A program made the position numbers and the translations under genes. From an uncultured Acetobacteraceae bacterium (GTDB taxonomy: Bacteria > Pseudomonadota > Alphaproteobacteria > Acetobacterales > Acetobacteraceae), in the NCBI GenBank assembly GCA_946476985.1, contig CAMKWS010000005.1, forward strand, positions 62,001 through 126,000: DNA of 64,000 bases, given 5' to 3'. Below are positions 1 to 9,102 of the stretch, in pieces. Below the pieces are notes generated by a model that did no database searches, was not told the origin of the DNA, and saw only the letters and a list, made by a program, of their open reading frames with translations. Numbering within the stretch: the stretch's first letter is position 1; every line of letters starts with the position of its first letter.

Positions 1-599
1 CATATCCTTCTATCCCTGCCATAGCAGAGGAAGAACATGCAGCAGGGGTCCATGTCACAACTGAATCAACCTACTGGCTGATCGATCCTCTTGATGGGAC
101 ACGCGGCTTTGCTGAAGGTGGAGACGATTTTACAGTTAATATTGGCCTGATCAGGCACCATCAACCTGTTCTAGGAGCTGTCGCCGTCCCCGCTCATCAT
201 GACTTATATGGTGGTGGTATCGGTCTTGGGGCTTTTAAACAAACAGAGCATTCTCAAACACCTATTCACACACAGCTTCCTTCAGACGAAGGTTTGCGTG
301 TTTTAGCATCATCCCACCACACATCTGAAACATTGCTACAAAAATGGCTCGCAGGGAAGAATGTCCATTCGGTAACCCGTATGGGCTCTGCTGTGAAAAT
401 TATTCACATTGCAGAAGGTAAAGCAGATTTCTACCCACGCTTTGGCCCAACAATGGAATGGGACACCGCAGCCCCACACGCTATTTTAGCCGCCGCTGGA
501 GGGCACTTGCTAGATGAACACGGCAAACCGCTGCAATATGGCAAAAAAGGGTGGAAAAACCCCCCATTCTTCTGCACAGGCTACCCCTACCCTTCATAA
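1..599 (+). CDS. cysQ: 3'(2'),5'-bisphosphate nucleotidase CysQ-like, 5' end outside window
   Basis: This is the C-terminal part of an inositol-monophosphatase-superfamily enzyme; the frame is open from base 3 and the start lies outside the window. The superfamily metal-binding signature WLIDPLDGTRGF is visible near the left edge (about bases 80-115), followed by FTVNIGLI, and the second signature reads GPTMEWDTAAPHAIL near the C-terminus. CysQ-type members hydrolyse 3'-phosphoadenosine 5'-phosphate to AMP, recycling a by-product of sulfate assimilation. The EWD..A..AIL form and the short C-terminus fit CysQ better than an inositol or fructose-1,6-bisphosphatase, but the substrate is inferred from family. 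Sua5 follows on the same strand after 85 bases. Confidence 0.85.
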   Translation, partial: YPSIPAIAEEEHAAGVHVTTESTYWLIDPLDGTRGFAEGGDDFTVNIGLIRHHQPVLGAVAVPAHHDLYGGGIGLGAFKQTEHSQTPIHTQLPSDEGLRVLASSHHTSETLLQKWLAGKNVHSVTRMGSAVKIIHIAEGKADFYPRFGPTMEWDTAAPHAILAAAGGHLLDEHGKPLQYGKKGWKNPPFFCTGYPYPS

Positions 600-684
600 G
601 GCTTTTCCCTCTTAGAGTAGCTTTCCACAGCCTATCCTCTTTTCATCATTCTCTTTTTGAAAGCTCACAGAACAAGCAGGTCAT

Positions 685-1776
685 ATGAGCATGAGCCGCC
701 CCCAAAACATCTCATCACCAACAGAACGTTTGGATGTCGATTATGACGGCATTCACCGTGCTGCTGAGCTTCTCAAACAAGGTGGGATCGTCGCATTTGG
801 GACAGAGACAGTTTATGGGCTTGGCGGTATTTCAACCTCACAAAGTACTGTAGAGCGTATTTTTACCGCCAAAGGCCGCCCGAGCTTCAACCCGCTCATC
901 AGCCATTTTCCTTCTGCTGAAGCAGCCTTTGCCCAAGCAAATATGGATATCCCTCTCAAAGAGATCACTTTCAAATTAGCACAAACATTCTGGCCAGGTC
1001 CGCTGACACTCATCCTCCCACGTCATCCCCAAAGCCGGATTTGCTCTGCCGTATCTGCTGGCCTCTCTTCTCTTGCGGTGCGCGTTCCCAAAGGACGAGC
1101 AGTGCAAGAAGTGCTCCGTCTTGTTGGCGCCCCAGTAGCCGCACCTTCGGCCAATCGTTCTGGGAAAGTAAGTCCATCTTCCGCGGCCCATGTGCTTGAT
1201 GAACTCGACGGACGCATTGATGCTGTTTTGAATACTGGCCCCTGCCAAGTAGGTGTAGAAAGCACAGTGCTTGACCTCACCGGCGCACAACCAATCCTCC
1301 TCCGCCCTGGAGGAATTACGCTCGAAGAACTTGAGCAGATTTGCGGACCTGTCTTACTACCTTCCGCATCTCAAACAGTAGAAAAGCTAGCTCCCTCCTC
1401 ACCCGGTCAGTTGCTTTCTCATTATGCCCCGTCTCTACCTGTTAGGCTCAATGCAATAGACCTTCTACCTGGAGAAGCGCTTCTTGCCTTTGGAGATGAC
1501 CTCCCTAAAGGAGCAGAGCGCACTCTCTGCTGGAATCTTAGCCCTAGTGGCAATGTAGAAGAAGCCGCCCAACGGCTTTTTACAGGGCTGCGCTATTTAG
1601 ACCGTGAAGCAACACGTCAACAACTTACCGCCATTGCTGTACCTCCCCTACCAACAGAAGGTTTAGGACGCGCATTGCAAGACCGCCTCAAACGCGCTGC
1701 CGCCCCTCGTCCTTTGCAAAATACGCCCCCTCACAGCACCGCTGCGCACCCCAATACACCGTCTCATAATTCATAA
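685..1776 (+). CDS. L-threonylcarbamoyladenylate synthase, long Sua5 form
   Basis: This cytosolic enzyme makes threonylcarbamoyl-AMP from threonine, bicarbonate and ATP, the first step of t6A formation at position 37 of ANN-decoding tRNAs. The YrdC domain fills roughly residues 20-210, with GTETVYGLG (39-47), KGRPSFNP (63-70) and SANRSGKVSPSSA (about 155-167). At 363 residues it is the long form: a linker containing PGQLLSHYAP leads into a C-terminal Sua5 domain (about 240-340) that short TsaC proteins lack. The last 25 residues are Pro/His/Asn-rich and look disordered. A second in-frame ATG lies two codons downstream, so the start could be 691. The stop codon abuts the lptF start. Confidence 0.92.
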   Translation: MSMSRPQNISSPTERLDVDYDGIHRAAELLKQGGIVAFGTETVYGLGGISTSQSTVERIFTAKGRPSFNPLISHFPSAEAAFAQANMDIPLKEITFKLAQTFWPGPLTLILPRHPQSRICSAVSAGLSSLAVRVPKGRAVQEVLRLVGAPVAAPSANRSGKVSPSSAAHVLDELDGRIDAVLNTGPCQVGVESTVLDLTGAQPILLRPGGITLEELEQICGPVLLPSASQTVEKLAPSSPGQLLSHYAPSLPVRLNAIDLLPGEALLAFGDDLPKGAERTLCWNLSPSGNVEEAAQRLFTGLRYLDREATRQQLTAIAVPPLPTEGLGRALQDRLKRAAAPRPLQNTPPHSTAAHPNTPSHNS

Positions 1777-2928
1777 ATGCGACACGTGCGGATGCCCTTT
1801 CCTCTCCATACATGGCGCTCCCCCCTTCTCCTATTAGATCGCTATATCATCCGCCATATCTTAATCGCTCTCCTTGCTCTCACAGGAGGAGCCACAGCGC
1901 TGATCTGGCTTACACAATCCCTTCGTTTTATTTCTATGATTGTGCAGCATGGTCTCTCTTTACTGGCCTTCTTCCACCTTACCTCCTTAATGCTGCCCTC
2001 TTTTATTAATATCATCCTGCCCATTACGACATTTCTGGTTGTTCTATGGCTCTATCAACGTCTCGCAAACGACCGAGAATTAACCATTCTACAAACAGCC
2101 GGCCTTTCCTCTCTTAGGCTCGCCTACCCAGGCCTGCTCTGCGCTTTATTTGCAACATTCATAAGCTACAGCCTCAGCCTCTGGGGGGCTCCTCTCGCTT
2201 ATCGACACTTTCACAATTACGAACTTGAAATCCGCAACAAAACGGCAGCCTTCCTGCTCGAAGAAGGCGTATTCACACCTATTTCCAACTCCCTAACGGT
2301 CTATATCCACCAAAGACGCAGCGACAATAGTTTTCGTGGAATTCTCATTGAAGATACCCGTACTCCTGGCAGCCCCGTGACCATTCTGGCTGAAGATGGC
2401 ACAACCATTCCACATGGGGATACACTTGAGCTTATTCTGCATAATGGCTCTCGGCAGGTTATCAACCAGCATACTGGCCAGCTCACCATGTTAACTTTCG
2501 CTCTTGATCGGTTGGAGTTCGGCACAACACACAGCCATGTATCTTCCCCAGATGTCGCCGAAATGCCCTTGCAAGAACTCTTTCATCCGCAAGGGCCGCT
2601 ATCACCGCATTATCGCAAAAAACTCACTATCGAAGGCTGGACACGCCTCACCAACCCTCTTGCATGTCTTGCCTATAGTATGGTTGGGCTTATTTGTGTC
2701 CTGCGTAGCCGCTTCTCCCGCCACGGCAATATCACCCGCCCCACTATTGCCGTCCTACTCGTTGTCGGGATGATAATCCTTTCGCTCATTCTTAAAAATC
2801 TTGCTGAACGGAATCTCGGCCTCGTCCCATTATTATGGGGGGAAATGCTACTGCCTACCCTCATAGGCAGCACTCTTCTCGGCATAGACCATTACCGCAA
2901 ATACACGCTATCTTTCTCCCACCATTAA
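1777..2928 (+). CDS. lptF: LPS export ABC transporter permease LptF
   Basis: This inner-membrane permease of the YjgP/YjgQ family is one half of the LptB2FG complex, which extracts lipopolysaccharide from the inner membrane and pushes it along the periplasmic Lpt bridge. The 383-residue protein has the family layout: three hydrophobic segments in the first 125 residues (starting in LLLLDRYIIRHILIALLAL), a periplasmic beta-jellyroll domain (about 130-270) and three more membrane segments at the C-terminus. The ATG directly follows the sua5 stop, so translation is probably coupled; an in-frame ATG at 1792 is an alternative start. LptG and LptD follow on the same strand, but lptA, lptB and lptC are not in this window. 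Confidence 0.92.
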   Translation: MRHVRMPFPLHTWRSPLLLLDRYIIRHILIALLALTGGATALIWLTQSLRFISMIVQHGLSLLAFFHLTSLMLPSFINIILPITTFLVVLWLYQRLANDRELTILQTAGLSSLRLAYPGLLCALFATFISYSLSLWGAPLAYRHFHNYELEIRNKTAAFLLEEGVFTPISNSLTVYIHQRRSDNSFRGILIEDTRTPGSPVTILAEDGTTIPHGDTLELILHNGSRQVINQHTGQLTMLTFALDRLEFGTTHSHVSSPDVAEMPLQELFHPQGPLSPHYRKKLTIEGWTRLTNPLACLAYSMVGLICVLRSRFSRHGNITRPTIAVLLVVGMIILSLILKNLAERNLGLVPLLWGEMLLPTLIGSTLLGIDHYRKYTLSFSHH

Positions 2929-2997
2929 AAGATACATACCCCTATACCACTAGCTGGCACAATCTTGTGTTTTAGGGAAAGGCTCTTCATCCTCGCC

Positions 2998-4119
2998 ATG
3001 GCACATTCCCGTTTTTCCTTCACTCTCTCCCGTTATATCGGCAAAAAATTTACCCTCATAACCTGTGCGACTATCCTGGCATTAACAGGGCTCATCAGCC
3101 TTTTTGATTTTATCGATCTCCTTCGCCGTGCAGCAGCACATCCAGAAACAAGCCTTGCAATTGTCCTCAAAATCGCCGCACTGCATATACCTTACTACGT
3201 TATTTATATCCTTCCCTTTGGCATCCTACTGGGAGGCATTATTTGCTTCTCTCGCCTTGCACGCTCATCCGAGCTTGTTGTAACCCGAGCCGCTGGCATA
3301 TCTGCCTGGCAAGCCTTAGCAAGCCCAGCCCTTTGTGCAGGAGTTATGGGACTTATCGTAAGCTTAGGATTCTCCTCTTTATCATCGTACTCCTACGCTA
3401 AAGCGATTGCGCTGGATGAAACATGGCTACGTGGGCATCATTCCCTCGAAGAAATCAACATTCAGAATGTATGGTTGCGTGAGAATGATGATGCCCTTAC
3501 CCCCCATGGGGAGGCTATTTTTCATATTGATTTACTTGATCAAAGAGGGGGAGTGCTACAAGCCTCGTCAATCACACTCTTCCGGCTTGATCATAACATG
3601 GCACTGCTTGCCCGTATCGAAGCCCCGAAAGGCGAGCTCTCTCACAATGTATGGCAGCTCCATCAAGCTGTTTTACATAGCGTATCTCACCCTCCCCTTC
3701 TTATTGGGGAACTCCATCTTCCTTCCCAAATTACCGCACAAAACCTACACTTTCATTCGATCCCGGCAGATACGCTCTCATTTTGGGCGCTGCCGAATAT
3801 GATTAAACTATTGCGTCATTCAGGTTTTTCAACGATACCTTACCGTCTCCACTTCCAAGGACTTTTGGCTCTCCCCGTGCTAGCTGTCACCATGGCGCTT
3901 GTTTCGGCTGGTTTTTCCATGCGTCCTGCCGGACGTGGGGGGATTGCACGCATGCTCAGTGTTGGTATTAGTATGGGCTTCTCTCTGTTTGCAGTTTCTA
4001 AAATTGCCGAGCAGCTAGGAAAGTCTGGTGCTTTACCTCCGCTGCTTGCCTCATGGGCCCCTGCGGGAGCGGGTCTATGTCTCGCTGCGGCACTGTTGTT
4101 GCATTTGGAGGACGGTTGA
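2998..4119 (+). CDS. lptG: LPS export ABC transporter permease LptG
   Basis: This is the partner permease of LptF in the LptB2FG lipopolysaccharide extractor. It has the same six-membrane-segment plan with a central periplasmic domain, and the opening RFSFTLSRYIGKKFTLITC is typical of the family. I chose the ATG at 2998 (MAHSRFSF, 373 residues) over a TTG at 2965 in the same frame, which would add an unlikely MCFRERLFILA leader. However, AGGGAAAGG at about 2973-2981 lies rather far upstream of 2998, so the start is not certain. The stop overlaps the lptD start as TGATG, which implies coupled translation of the inner-membrane extractor and the outer-membrane translocon. Confidence 0.9.
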   Translation: MAHSRFSFTLSRYIGKKFTLITCATILALTGLISLFDFIDLLRRAAAHPETSLAIVLKIAALHIPYYVIYILPFGILLGGIICFSRLARSSELVVTRAAGISAWQALASPALCAGVMGLIVSLGFSSLSSYSYAKAIALDETWLRGHHSLEEINIQNVWLRENDDALTPHGEAIFHIDLLDQRGGVLQASSITLFRLDHNMALLARIEAPKGELSHNVWQLHQAVLHSVSHPPLLIGELHLPSQITAQNLHFHSIPADTLSFWALPNMIKLLRHSGFSTIPYRLHFQGLLALPVLAVTMALVSAGFSMRPAGRGGIARMLSVGISMGFSLFAVSKIAEQLGKSGALPPLLASWAPAGAGLCLAAALLLHLEDG

Positions 4120-6854
4120 TGCCCCTGTCTGACGACTTTCCATTTCTTTTAGGAAAGCCACGGTCACTGCTATATTATGCGCTGGCAAGCTCCGCTCTTG
4201 GGGCTTTGCTTCAGGCTGCGCCTGCTATGGCGCACCCTATCGCACATAAAACGGCTTCACAGACACATCCTTCCCACACAGCCCCCCATAAAATAAAAAA
4301 GGTAACTTCCCGCCACGCAAAAGCTCAACCGCACCTTCTGCGTAAAAACAAAAGCAAGGCCACTTTCCACAAAGTGTCACGCCCTGCTCATACATCTCAT
4401 GCCATTGCTGTTCCCAAAACAGCACATCAAACTACGCGAGTTGTGCGTTCTTTCCCCCACCCATCTAAGGGGAAAACACCCGCACAGCATGCGATACTTT
4501 ACCCCTATCCCGCCCGCAGACAAAAAAACACAGCCACAGCCACAGCCACAGCCACAGCCACAGCCACAGCCACAGCCACAGCCACAAAAAATAAAGCGCC
4601 CGCAAATGCACGCAACCTCCCTGTAGGAACATCCCCAACAATCGACCCAGGGCAGGCCTCTAGCCAAACACCGGTCACTTATCTGGCTAATCATGAAAGC
4701 TATGACAAAACAGGGCTATTTATCCTCCAAGGCAATGTACGCCTCTGGCAGGATGGGCAAACCGTAAGGGCTGATAAAGTCATATATGATCGTGCTGCCG
4801 GAACGATACATGCCAGCGGACATGTCGCTATCCAGCAAGCTGACGGCACTACCGTTTATACCAATACGCTTGACTTCGCACATGGGCTGAGGGACAGCGT
4901 TAGTACGGCTCTATTTATGAGAGTTCCTGAAAATTCTCGCCTAAATCTAACCGCAGAAGCCAAACTCGCAGGGAACGGTATGCGACGCACCAACAATCTG
5001 GTGACGGACATTTCCCGTGCGATATACACAGCGTGCCCCGTATGCTCTACTCATCCCAATACCCCTCCTTTCTGGGAGATACGGGCTTATGGCGCAACAC
5101 AAGATAAGCCAAATCAAAATCTTGAATTCAACCACGCTTGGCTACGCATCCTAGGGGTGCCTGTCTTCTATTTTCCCTATATGGCTGTGACCGATCCTAC
5201 GACCAAACGCCATAGCGGATTCATGAGCTTCAACGTCAATCCTAACGACTTCTATCTCGGTACATATGTTACCCTGCCTTATTACTGGGCGATTGATAAA
5301 CACCAAGATGTTCTGCTTACCCCTCTCATTGCAAGCAAAACAGGGCCACAACTTTCCGCATTCTATCGCAATAGGTTAAATTTCGGACGACTCAACCTCA
5401 ATGGCGCCATTGCATATGACACACGTCGCACAGGCCAATTCTACAATGCATTTGGGGAGCTTAGTGATGGTGGGAAAGAGCATGGGGTACAAGCCTATAT
5501 CTTTGGCAATGGTGAGATAAACCTCTCCCCCCATTGGCGCATGGGCTTTAATGTTAATCGCGCATCATCTGCGAACTATATGCGTGATTATCACCTCCCT
5601 GGCTATGGGAGTGACACCCTCAATACCAATGCCTATTTAGAAGGCTTTGGTATTGGGTCCTATGTCCGTTTGGACACACAAATTTATCAGGGTTTGAACC
5701 AAGGGATTGTCAATAGTAAGGACCTTCCCTATTCCCTCCCTCGCTTTACGTATGAATTCCAAGGCCAACCCGACGCATGGGGCGGGCGCTTGAGTATTCA
5801 TACGACAGATTTTTACGTGTACCGTCGTAATGGTGAAAACGACCAACGCGGCGAGCTTGCCTTCCAATGGGATAGGCCCTTCGTTAATAATTGGGGCCAA
5901 CAATGGCTCTTTACCGCACGCCTAGATTCTATGCTGTATCGTGGGCAAAACTTAGAACAACAACCCCTCTTCCAAAGAGATGGGACACATGTCCGCGGGC
6001 AAGTTCTGCCAACAGCAGCCGTAAAGCTCAACTGGCCTTTCTTGCGCACTTTTGCAAAAGGCCATGGTTCGCAGGTCTTCGAACCTATTGTCCAGCTTAT
6101 TGCGGCACCTAATACAGGAGGGGCAAATAATCGCCTTCTTCCTAATGAAGACAGCTTCACTTATGAGTTTAACGATACAACCCTCTTCTCTCTAAACCGC
6201 TATATGGGCACAGACAGGCTCGATGGTGGGTTGAGAGCAAATGTGGGGATTCATCAAAATTGGAACTGGAATGGCCACTCCATTGATATGCTCATTGGGG
6301 AAAGTTTCCAGCAGCACGTCACCCATAATCGCCCTGCTTATTCTGGGTTAGATCATACATTCTCAGACCCAGTAGGACGGATCACCTTCACCCCATCCCG
6401 TTTTCTAGACCTCACAGCACGCGGCCGCTACAACCCGTATCAGCGCAAATTCGACTATGGGGAAGTCCTAGCAAGTGCCGGTATTCCAAATTTCCGGATT
6501 ACAGGCGGATACGTGTACGAGCCCATTACCTCTTACTATTACTACTACACCCCGCAGTATAACCTACAAAGTAACCCAACTTTACAAAATCCTTACCTCA
6601 ATAAGGTAAGTGAAATTTCTGGGGGCTTTACAGCACGCTGGCGGCAATATCACCTCTCTGCTTACACGCGGCGCAGCCTTACGCGTAAGCAATTTGTCGC
6701 AACAGGTGGCGATATTGGATATTCTAATGACTGTTTTGGCCTCGACCTGATCTATCTTCGCCAGTACACCTATGTTGGTGGGCAGCGTCGTTACTCCAGC
6801 ATTCTGTTCAATTTCACATTTAAAACTCTCGGCACTTACGGAATTAACGGCTAA
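4119..6854 (+). CDS. lptD: LPS-assembly protein LptD (outer-membrane translocon)
   Basis: LptD is the outer-membrane beta-barrel that, plugged by LptE, inserts lipopolysaccharide into the outer leaflet. The ATG at 4119 overlaps the lptG stop and has GGAGG at 4107-4111, seven bases upstream. It gives a signal peptide (LLYYALASSALGALLQAAPAMA) and 911 residues. Residues about 40-185 are a low-complexity, Lys/His/Pro/Thr-rich linker holding a run of Thr-Ala dipeptides (about 137-156) from a CACAGC repeat. The OstA/LptA-like jellyroll runs from about 187 to 290, and the barrel fills the rest, with many aromatic girdle residues. A CPVC pair (TACPVCSTH) and one late Cys (NDCFG) are the only obvious disulfide candidates, unlike the four of E. 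coli LptD. Confidence 0.93.
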   Translation: MPLSDDFPFLLGKPRSLLYYALASSALGALLQAAPAMAHPIAHKTASQTHPSHTAPHKIKKVTSRHAKAQPHLLRKNKSKATFHKVSRPAHTSHAIAVPKTAHQTTRVVRSFPHPSKGKTPAQHAILYPYPARRQKNTATATATATATATATATATKNKAPANARNLPVGTSPTIDPGQASSQTPVTYLANHESYDKTGLFILQGNVRLWQDGQTVRADKVIYDRAAGTIHASGHVAIQQADGTTVYTNTLDFAHGLRDSVSTALFMRVPENSRLNLTAEAKLAGNGMRRTNNLVTDISRAIYTACPVCSTHPNTPPFWEIRAYGATQDKPNQNLEFNHAWLRILGVPVFYFPYMAVTDPTTKRHSGFMSFNVNPNDFYLGTYVTLPYYWAIDKHQDVLLTPLIASKTGPQLSAFYRNRLNFGRLNLNGAIAYDTRRTGQFYNAFGELSDGGKEHGVQAYIFGNGEINLSPHWRMGFNVNRASSANYMRDYHLPGYGSDTLNTNAYLEGFGIGSYVRLDTQIYQGLNQGIVNSKDLPYSLPRFTYEFQGQPDAWGGRLSIHTTDFYVYRRNGENDQRGELAFQWDRPFVNNWGQQWLFTARLDSMLYRGQNLEQQPLFQRDGTHVRGQVLPTAAVKLNWPFLRTFAKGHGSQVFEPIVQLIAAPNTGGANNRLLPNEDSFTYEFNDTTLFSLNRYMGTDRLDGGLRANVGIHQNWNWNGHSIDMLIGESFQQHVTHNRPAYSGLDHTFSDPVGRITFTPSRFLDLTARGRYNPYQRKFDYGEVLASAGIPNFRITGGYVYEPITSYYYYYTPQYNLQSNPTLQNPYLNKVSEISGGFTARWRQYHLSAYTRRSLTRKQFVATGGDIGYSNDCFGLDLIYLRQYTYVGGQRRYSSILFNFTFKTLGTYGING
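4529..4586 (+). repeat. CACAGC hexanucleotide tandem repeat inside lptD
   Basis: There are nine uninterrupted copies of CACAGC plus four more bases. In the lptD frame it encodes alternating Thr-Ala (residues about 137-156) in the disordered linker between the signal peptide and the OstA domain. The unit is a multiple of three, so slippage would lengthen or shorten the linker without shifting the frame. The antisense and +1 frames give Gly-Cys and Gln-Pro runs, which explain the spurious reading frames over it. Confidence 0.97.
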
Positions 6855-6856
6855 TT

Positions 6857-8254
6857 ATGTCTCTTTCTTTACGCTTTGCCCTCCTACCTCTCACAGCTTG
6901 CGCTGCCCTCCTATGGGGAGTTTCACCTGCTCTAGCCCAAGTGTCTCCTTCCCCTACTGGCGAAGCTCCTGCTGAAGAAGCCGCACCTCCAGCTCCTGCC
7001 GAGCCAACCGTTTCCCGGGCTTCGTCTTTACCCGCTGAAGACCAAATTATTGCCATCGTGAACGGGCAAATCCTCACAAAAAGAGATGTTGAAGACAGAG
7101 CACAGCTCTTCGTTCTCTCCACGGGGCTTCCTATTAGTGCCGATGTTATGAGCCGCATGCGAGGGCAGCTTATTCATCAATTAATTGATGAACGTCTCAA
7201 AATGCAGGAGATGCTCAGTCGACACATTAATATTGAACCTGAGCAAATTGCCGATGCGATTGCGAATATTGAAGCACGCAATGGCATGCCGAAAGATGCG
7301 CTCCGCAATCGCTTAAAAAAAGATGGGGTGTCACTCAACACATTGGTTGACCAGCTGCGTGTTCAAATCGGCTGGATGCAGGTCCTACGTGAAGAACTCG
7401 GCACACGCAGTCGTGTAACCCCACTACAAATCACTCAGCGTGAACAGGCCCTACAAGCAGAAGCCGGACAGCCACAATATTTTATTAGCGAGATCTTTAT
7501 TCCTGTCGCCGATGCACGACATGATGAAGCTGAGCTCTCCTTCACAAAAACCATCATCAGCCAGCTTCGCAACGGCGCTCCCTTCCCCATTGTCGCCGCA
7601 CAATTTTCACAAGACCAATCAGCCCTCCAAGGTGGCTCCCGCGGATGGATGCAAGAAGATAATATTGAACCAGAAGTTCTCTCTATAGTGCGCCAAATGC
7701 CTGTGAATGCAATCTCCAACCCTATCAAAGTTCCAGGGGGATATGAGATTGTTACTGTCCATGCACGCCGTTTAATTGGCAAACAAATGGGAACACTCAT
7801 CAGCCTAAGGCAAGCTTTCTTCCCCTTTACAAGCCCCCTCAACCCCTCAGCTCCAACCGAGCAACAGAAGCACACCCTACAAAAGGCCGTCCATGCATCT
7901 CAAACGCTTAAAAACTGCGATGCTATGGAAGCTCTAAATAAATCCCTTGGGGACCCTCGCCCTTCTAATCCGGGTTTGCAAGTCCTAGAGCAACTCGCAC
8001 CACAGATGCGCGCGGTGCTTGATAAATTGACGATCAACCGCTCATCACATCCACTCGTTGCACCAGATGGCATTGCCTTATTGATGATCTGCTCCCGCGA
8101 GCAACGTAATCTTGCACAACAAACCCCTGGCCAAATTGCAGACCAATTGATGAATGAGCGTGTTGAACAAGCCTCCCAACAACTTCAACGTTCACTCCGG
8201 CGCCGTGCCATTATCAAGATCCGCCCTGCGGCTAAAGCAGTACTAACGCATTAA
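6857..8254 (+). CDS. surA: SurA-like periplasmic chaperone / parvulin peptidyl-prolyl isomerase
   Basis: This periplasmic chaperone escorts outer-membrane proteins, LptD among its main clients, to the BAM machinery. It starts with a signal peptide (LLPLTACAALLWGVSPALAQ), then a Pro/Ala/Glu-rich spacer and the SurA N-terminal domain (from DQIIAIVNGQILTKRDVEDR, about 55-190, with QLIHQLIDERLKMQEM). A parvulin-type domain follows at about 205-300 (QYFISEIFIPV to GGYEIVTVHARR). The remainder to residue 465 is diverged and I do not see a clear second parvulin domain. The gene starts three bases after the lptD stop and overlaps rsmA at TAATG. The lptD-surA order is widely conserved. Confidence 0.9.
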   Translation: MSLSLRFALLPLTACAALLWGVSPALAQVSPSPTGEAPAEEAAPPAPAEPTVSRASSLPAEDQIIAIVNGQILTKRDVEDRAQLFVLSTGLPISADVMSRMRGQLIHQLIDERLKMQEMLSRHINIEPEQIADAIANIEARNGMPKDALRNRLKKDGVSLNTLVDQLRVQIGWMQVLREELGTRSRVTPLQITQREQALQAEAGQPQYFISEIFIPVADARHDEAELSFTKTIISQLRNGAPFPIVAAQFSQDQSALQGGSRGWMQEDNIEPEVLSIVRQMPVNAISNPIKVPGGYEIVTVHARRLIGKQMGTLISLRQAFFPFTSPLNPSAPTEQQKHTLQKAVHASQTLKNCDAMEALNKSLGDPRPSNPGLQVLEQLAPQMRAVLDKLTINRSSHPLVAPDGIALLMICSREQRNLAQQTPGQIADQLMNERVEQASQQLQRSLRRRAIIKIRPAAKAVLTH

Positions 8255-9102
8255 TGTCGAGCTTATCGTCTAAAATGGACCTTCCTTCCCTCCGCGAGAG
8301 TATTCGCACACATGGGTTAGATGCCCTAAAATCTCTTGGGCAACATTTCTTGCTCGATCCCACACTCTGTATGCGTATCGCCGCTTTAGGAGGGGATCTC
8401 TCTAACTATCACGTTATTGAAGTTGGACCTGGCCCAGGAGGGCTTACACGTGCCCTTCTCCAGTCCGGCGCAAAAAGTGTACAGGCTGTAGAAATTGACC
8501 AACGTGCCTGGCCACTGTTGGAAGAACTCCAAAGCTACTATCCCAACCAACTTGAGATTATCCGGCAAGACGCTCTTAAGCTAGATGCCAGCACGCTAGC
8601 ACCAGCACCACGCCAGATTATTGCCAATCTTCCTTACAACGTGGCGACCCCGCTTCTCATCGGCTGGTTGAGGCAAGCGGGCGCATGGGCACGTATGGCG
8701 CTCATGTTCCAAAAAGAAGTTGCAGAGCGTGTCTGCGCTGCCCCTGGCAACTCAGCTTATGGGCGGCTTGCTGTACTCTCACAATGGTGTGCAGATTGCT
8801 CGATCGCCCTTACCTTACCTCCAGGGGCATTTTCGCCTCCCCCTAAAGTACATTCCGCCGTTGCGTTAATCATCCCACATCAAGAGCAGCCTTCTGCTGA
8901 TCTTTTCAAAGCAATGGAGCAGGTTACCGCTGCTGCATTTGGACAGCGCCGCAAAATGCTCCGTACCGCCTTGAAAGCCATAAATGGGAAGGCCCTCCTA
9001 GAACAAACAGGCATTGACCCGACACGTCGAGCAGAGACGCTCTCTATTGCCGAGTTTGACCAACTCGCCCGCCACCATCTCCAGTCAAAAGCAGAGGTCT
9101 AA
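8254..9102 (+). CDS. rsmA: 16S rRNA dimethyladenosine transferase RsmA (KsgA)
   Basis: RsmA uses S-adenosylmethionine to dimethylate two adjacent adenines in the 3'-terminal hairpin of 16S rRNA late in 30S assembly. Motifs are GQHFLLDPTLC near residue 27, the SAM-binding loop EVGPGPGGLTRALL (about 54-67), the acidic VEIDQRAWPLL, and the catalytic NLPYNVATPLL (about 124-134). At 282 residues it has the normal length. The ATG overlaps the surA stop (TAATG); an in-frame ATG at 8275 (MDLPSLRE) is an alternative. In many proteobacteria pdxA sits between surA and this gene; here it does not. The 3' end overlaps the convergent cfa gene by four bases. Confidence 0.95.
   Translation: MSSLSSKMDLPSLRESIRTHGLDALKSLGQHFLLDPTLCMRIAALGGDLSNYHVIEVGPGPGGLTRALLQSGAKSVQAVEIDQRAWPLLEELQSYYPNQLEIIRQDALKLDASTLAPAPRQIIANLPYNVATPLLIGWLRQAGAWARMALMFQKEVAERVCAAPGNSAYGRLAVLSQWCADCSIALTLPPGAFSPPPKVHSAVALIIPHQEQPSADLFKAMEQVTAAAFGQRRKMLRTALKAINGKALLEQTGIDPTRRAETLSIAEFDQLARHHLQSKAEV

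Noticed and set aside
4529-4586. CRISPR-like or phase-variable frameshifting repeat
   Set aside because: There are no spacers, so it is not CRISPR; the six-base unit keeps the frame, so on/off switching by frameshift is not possible.
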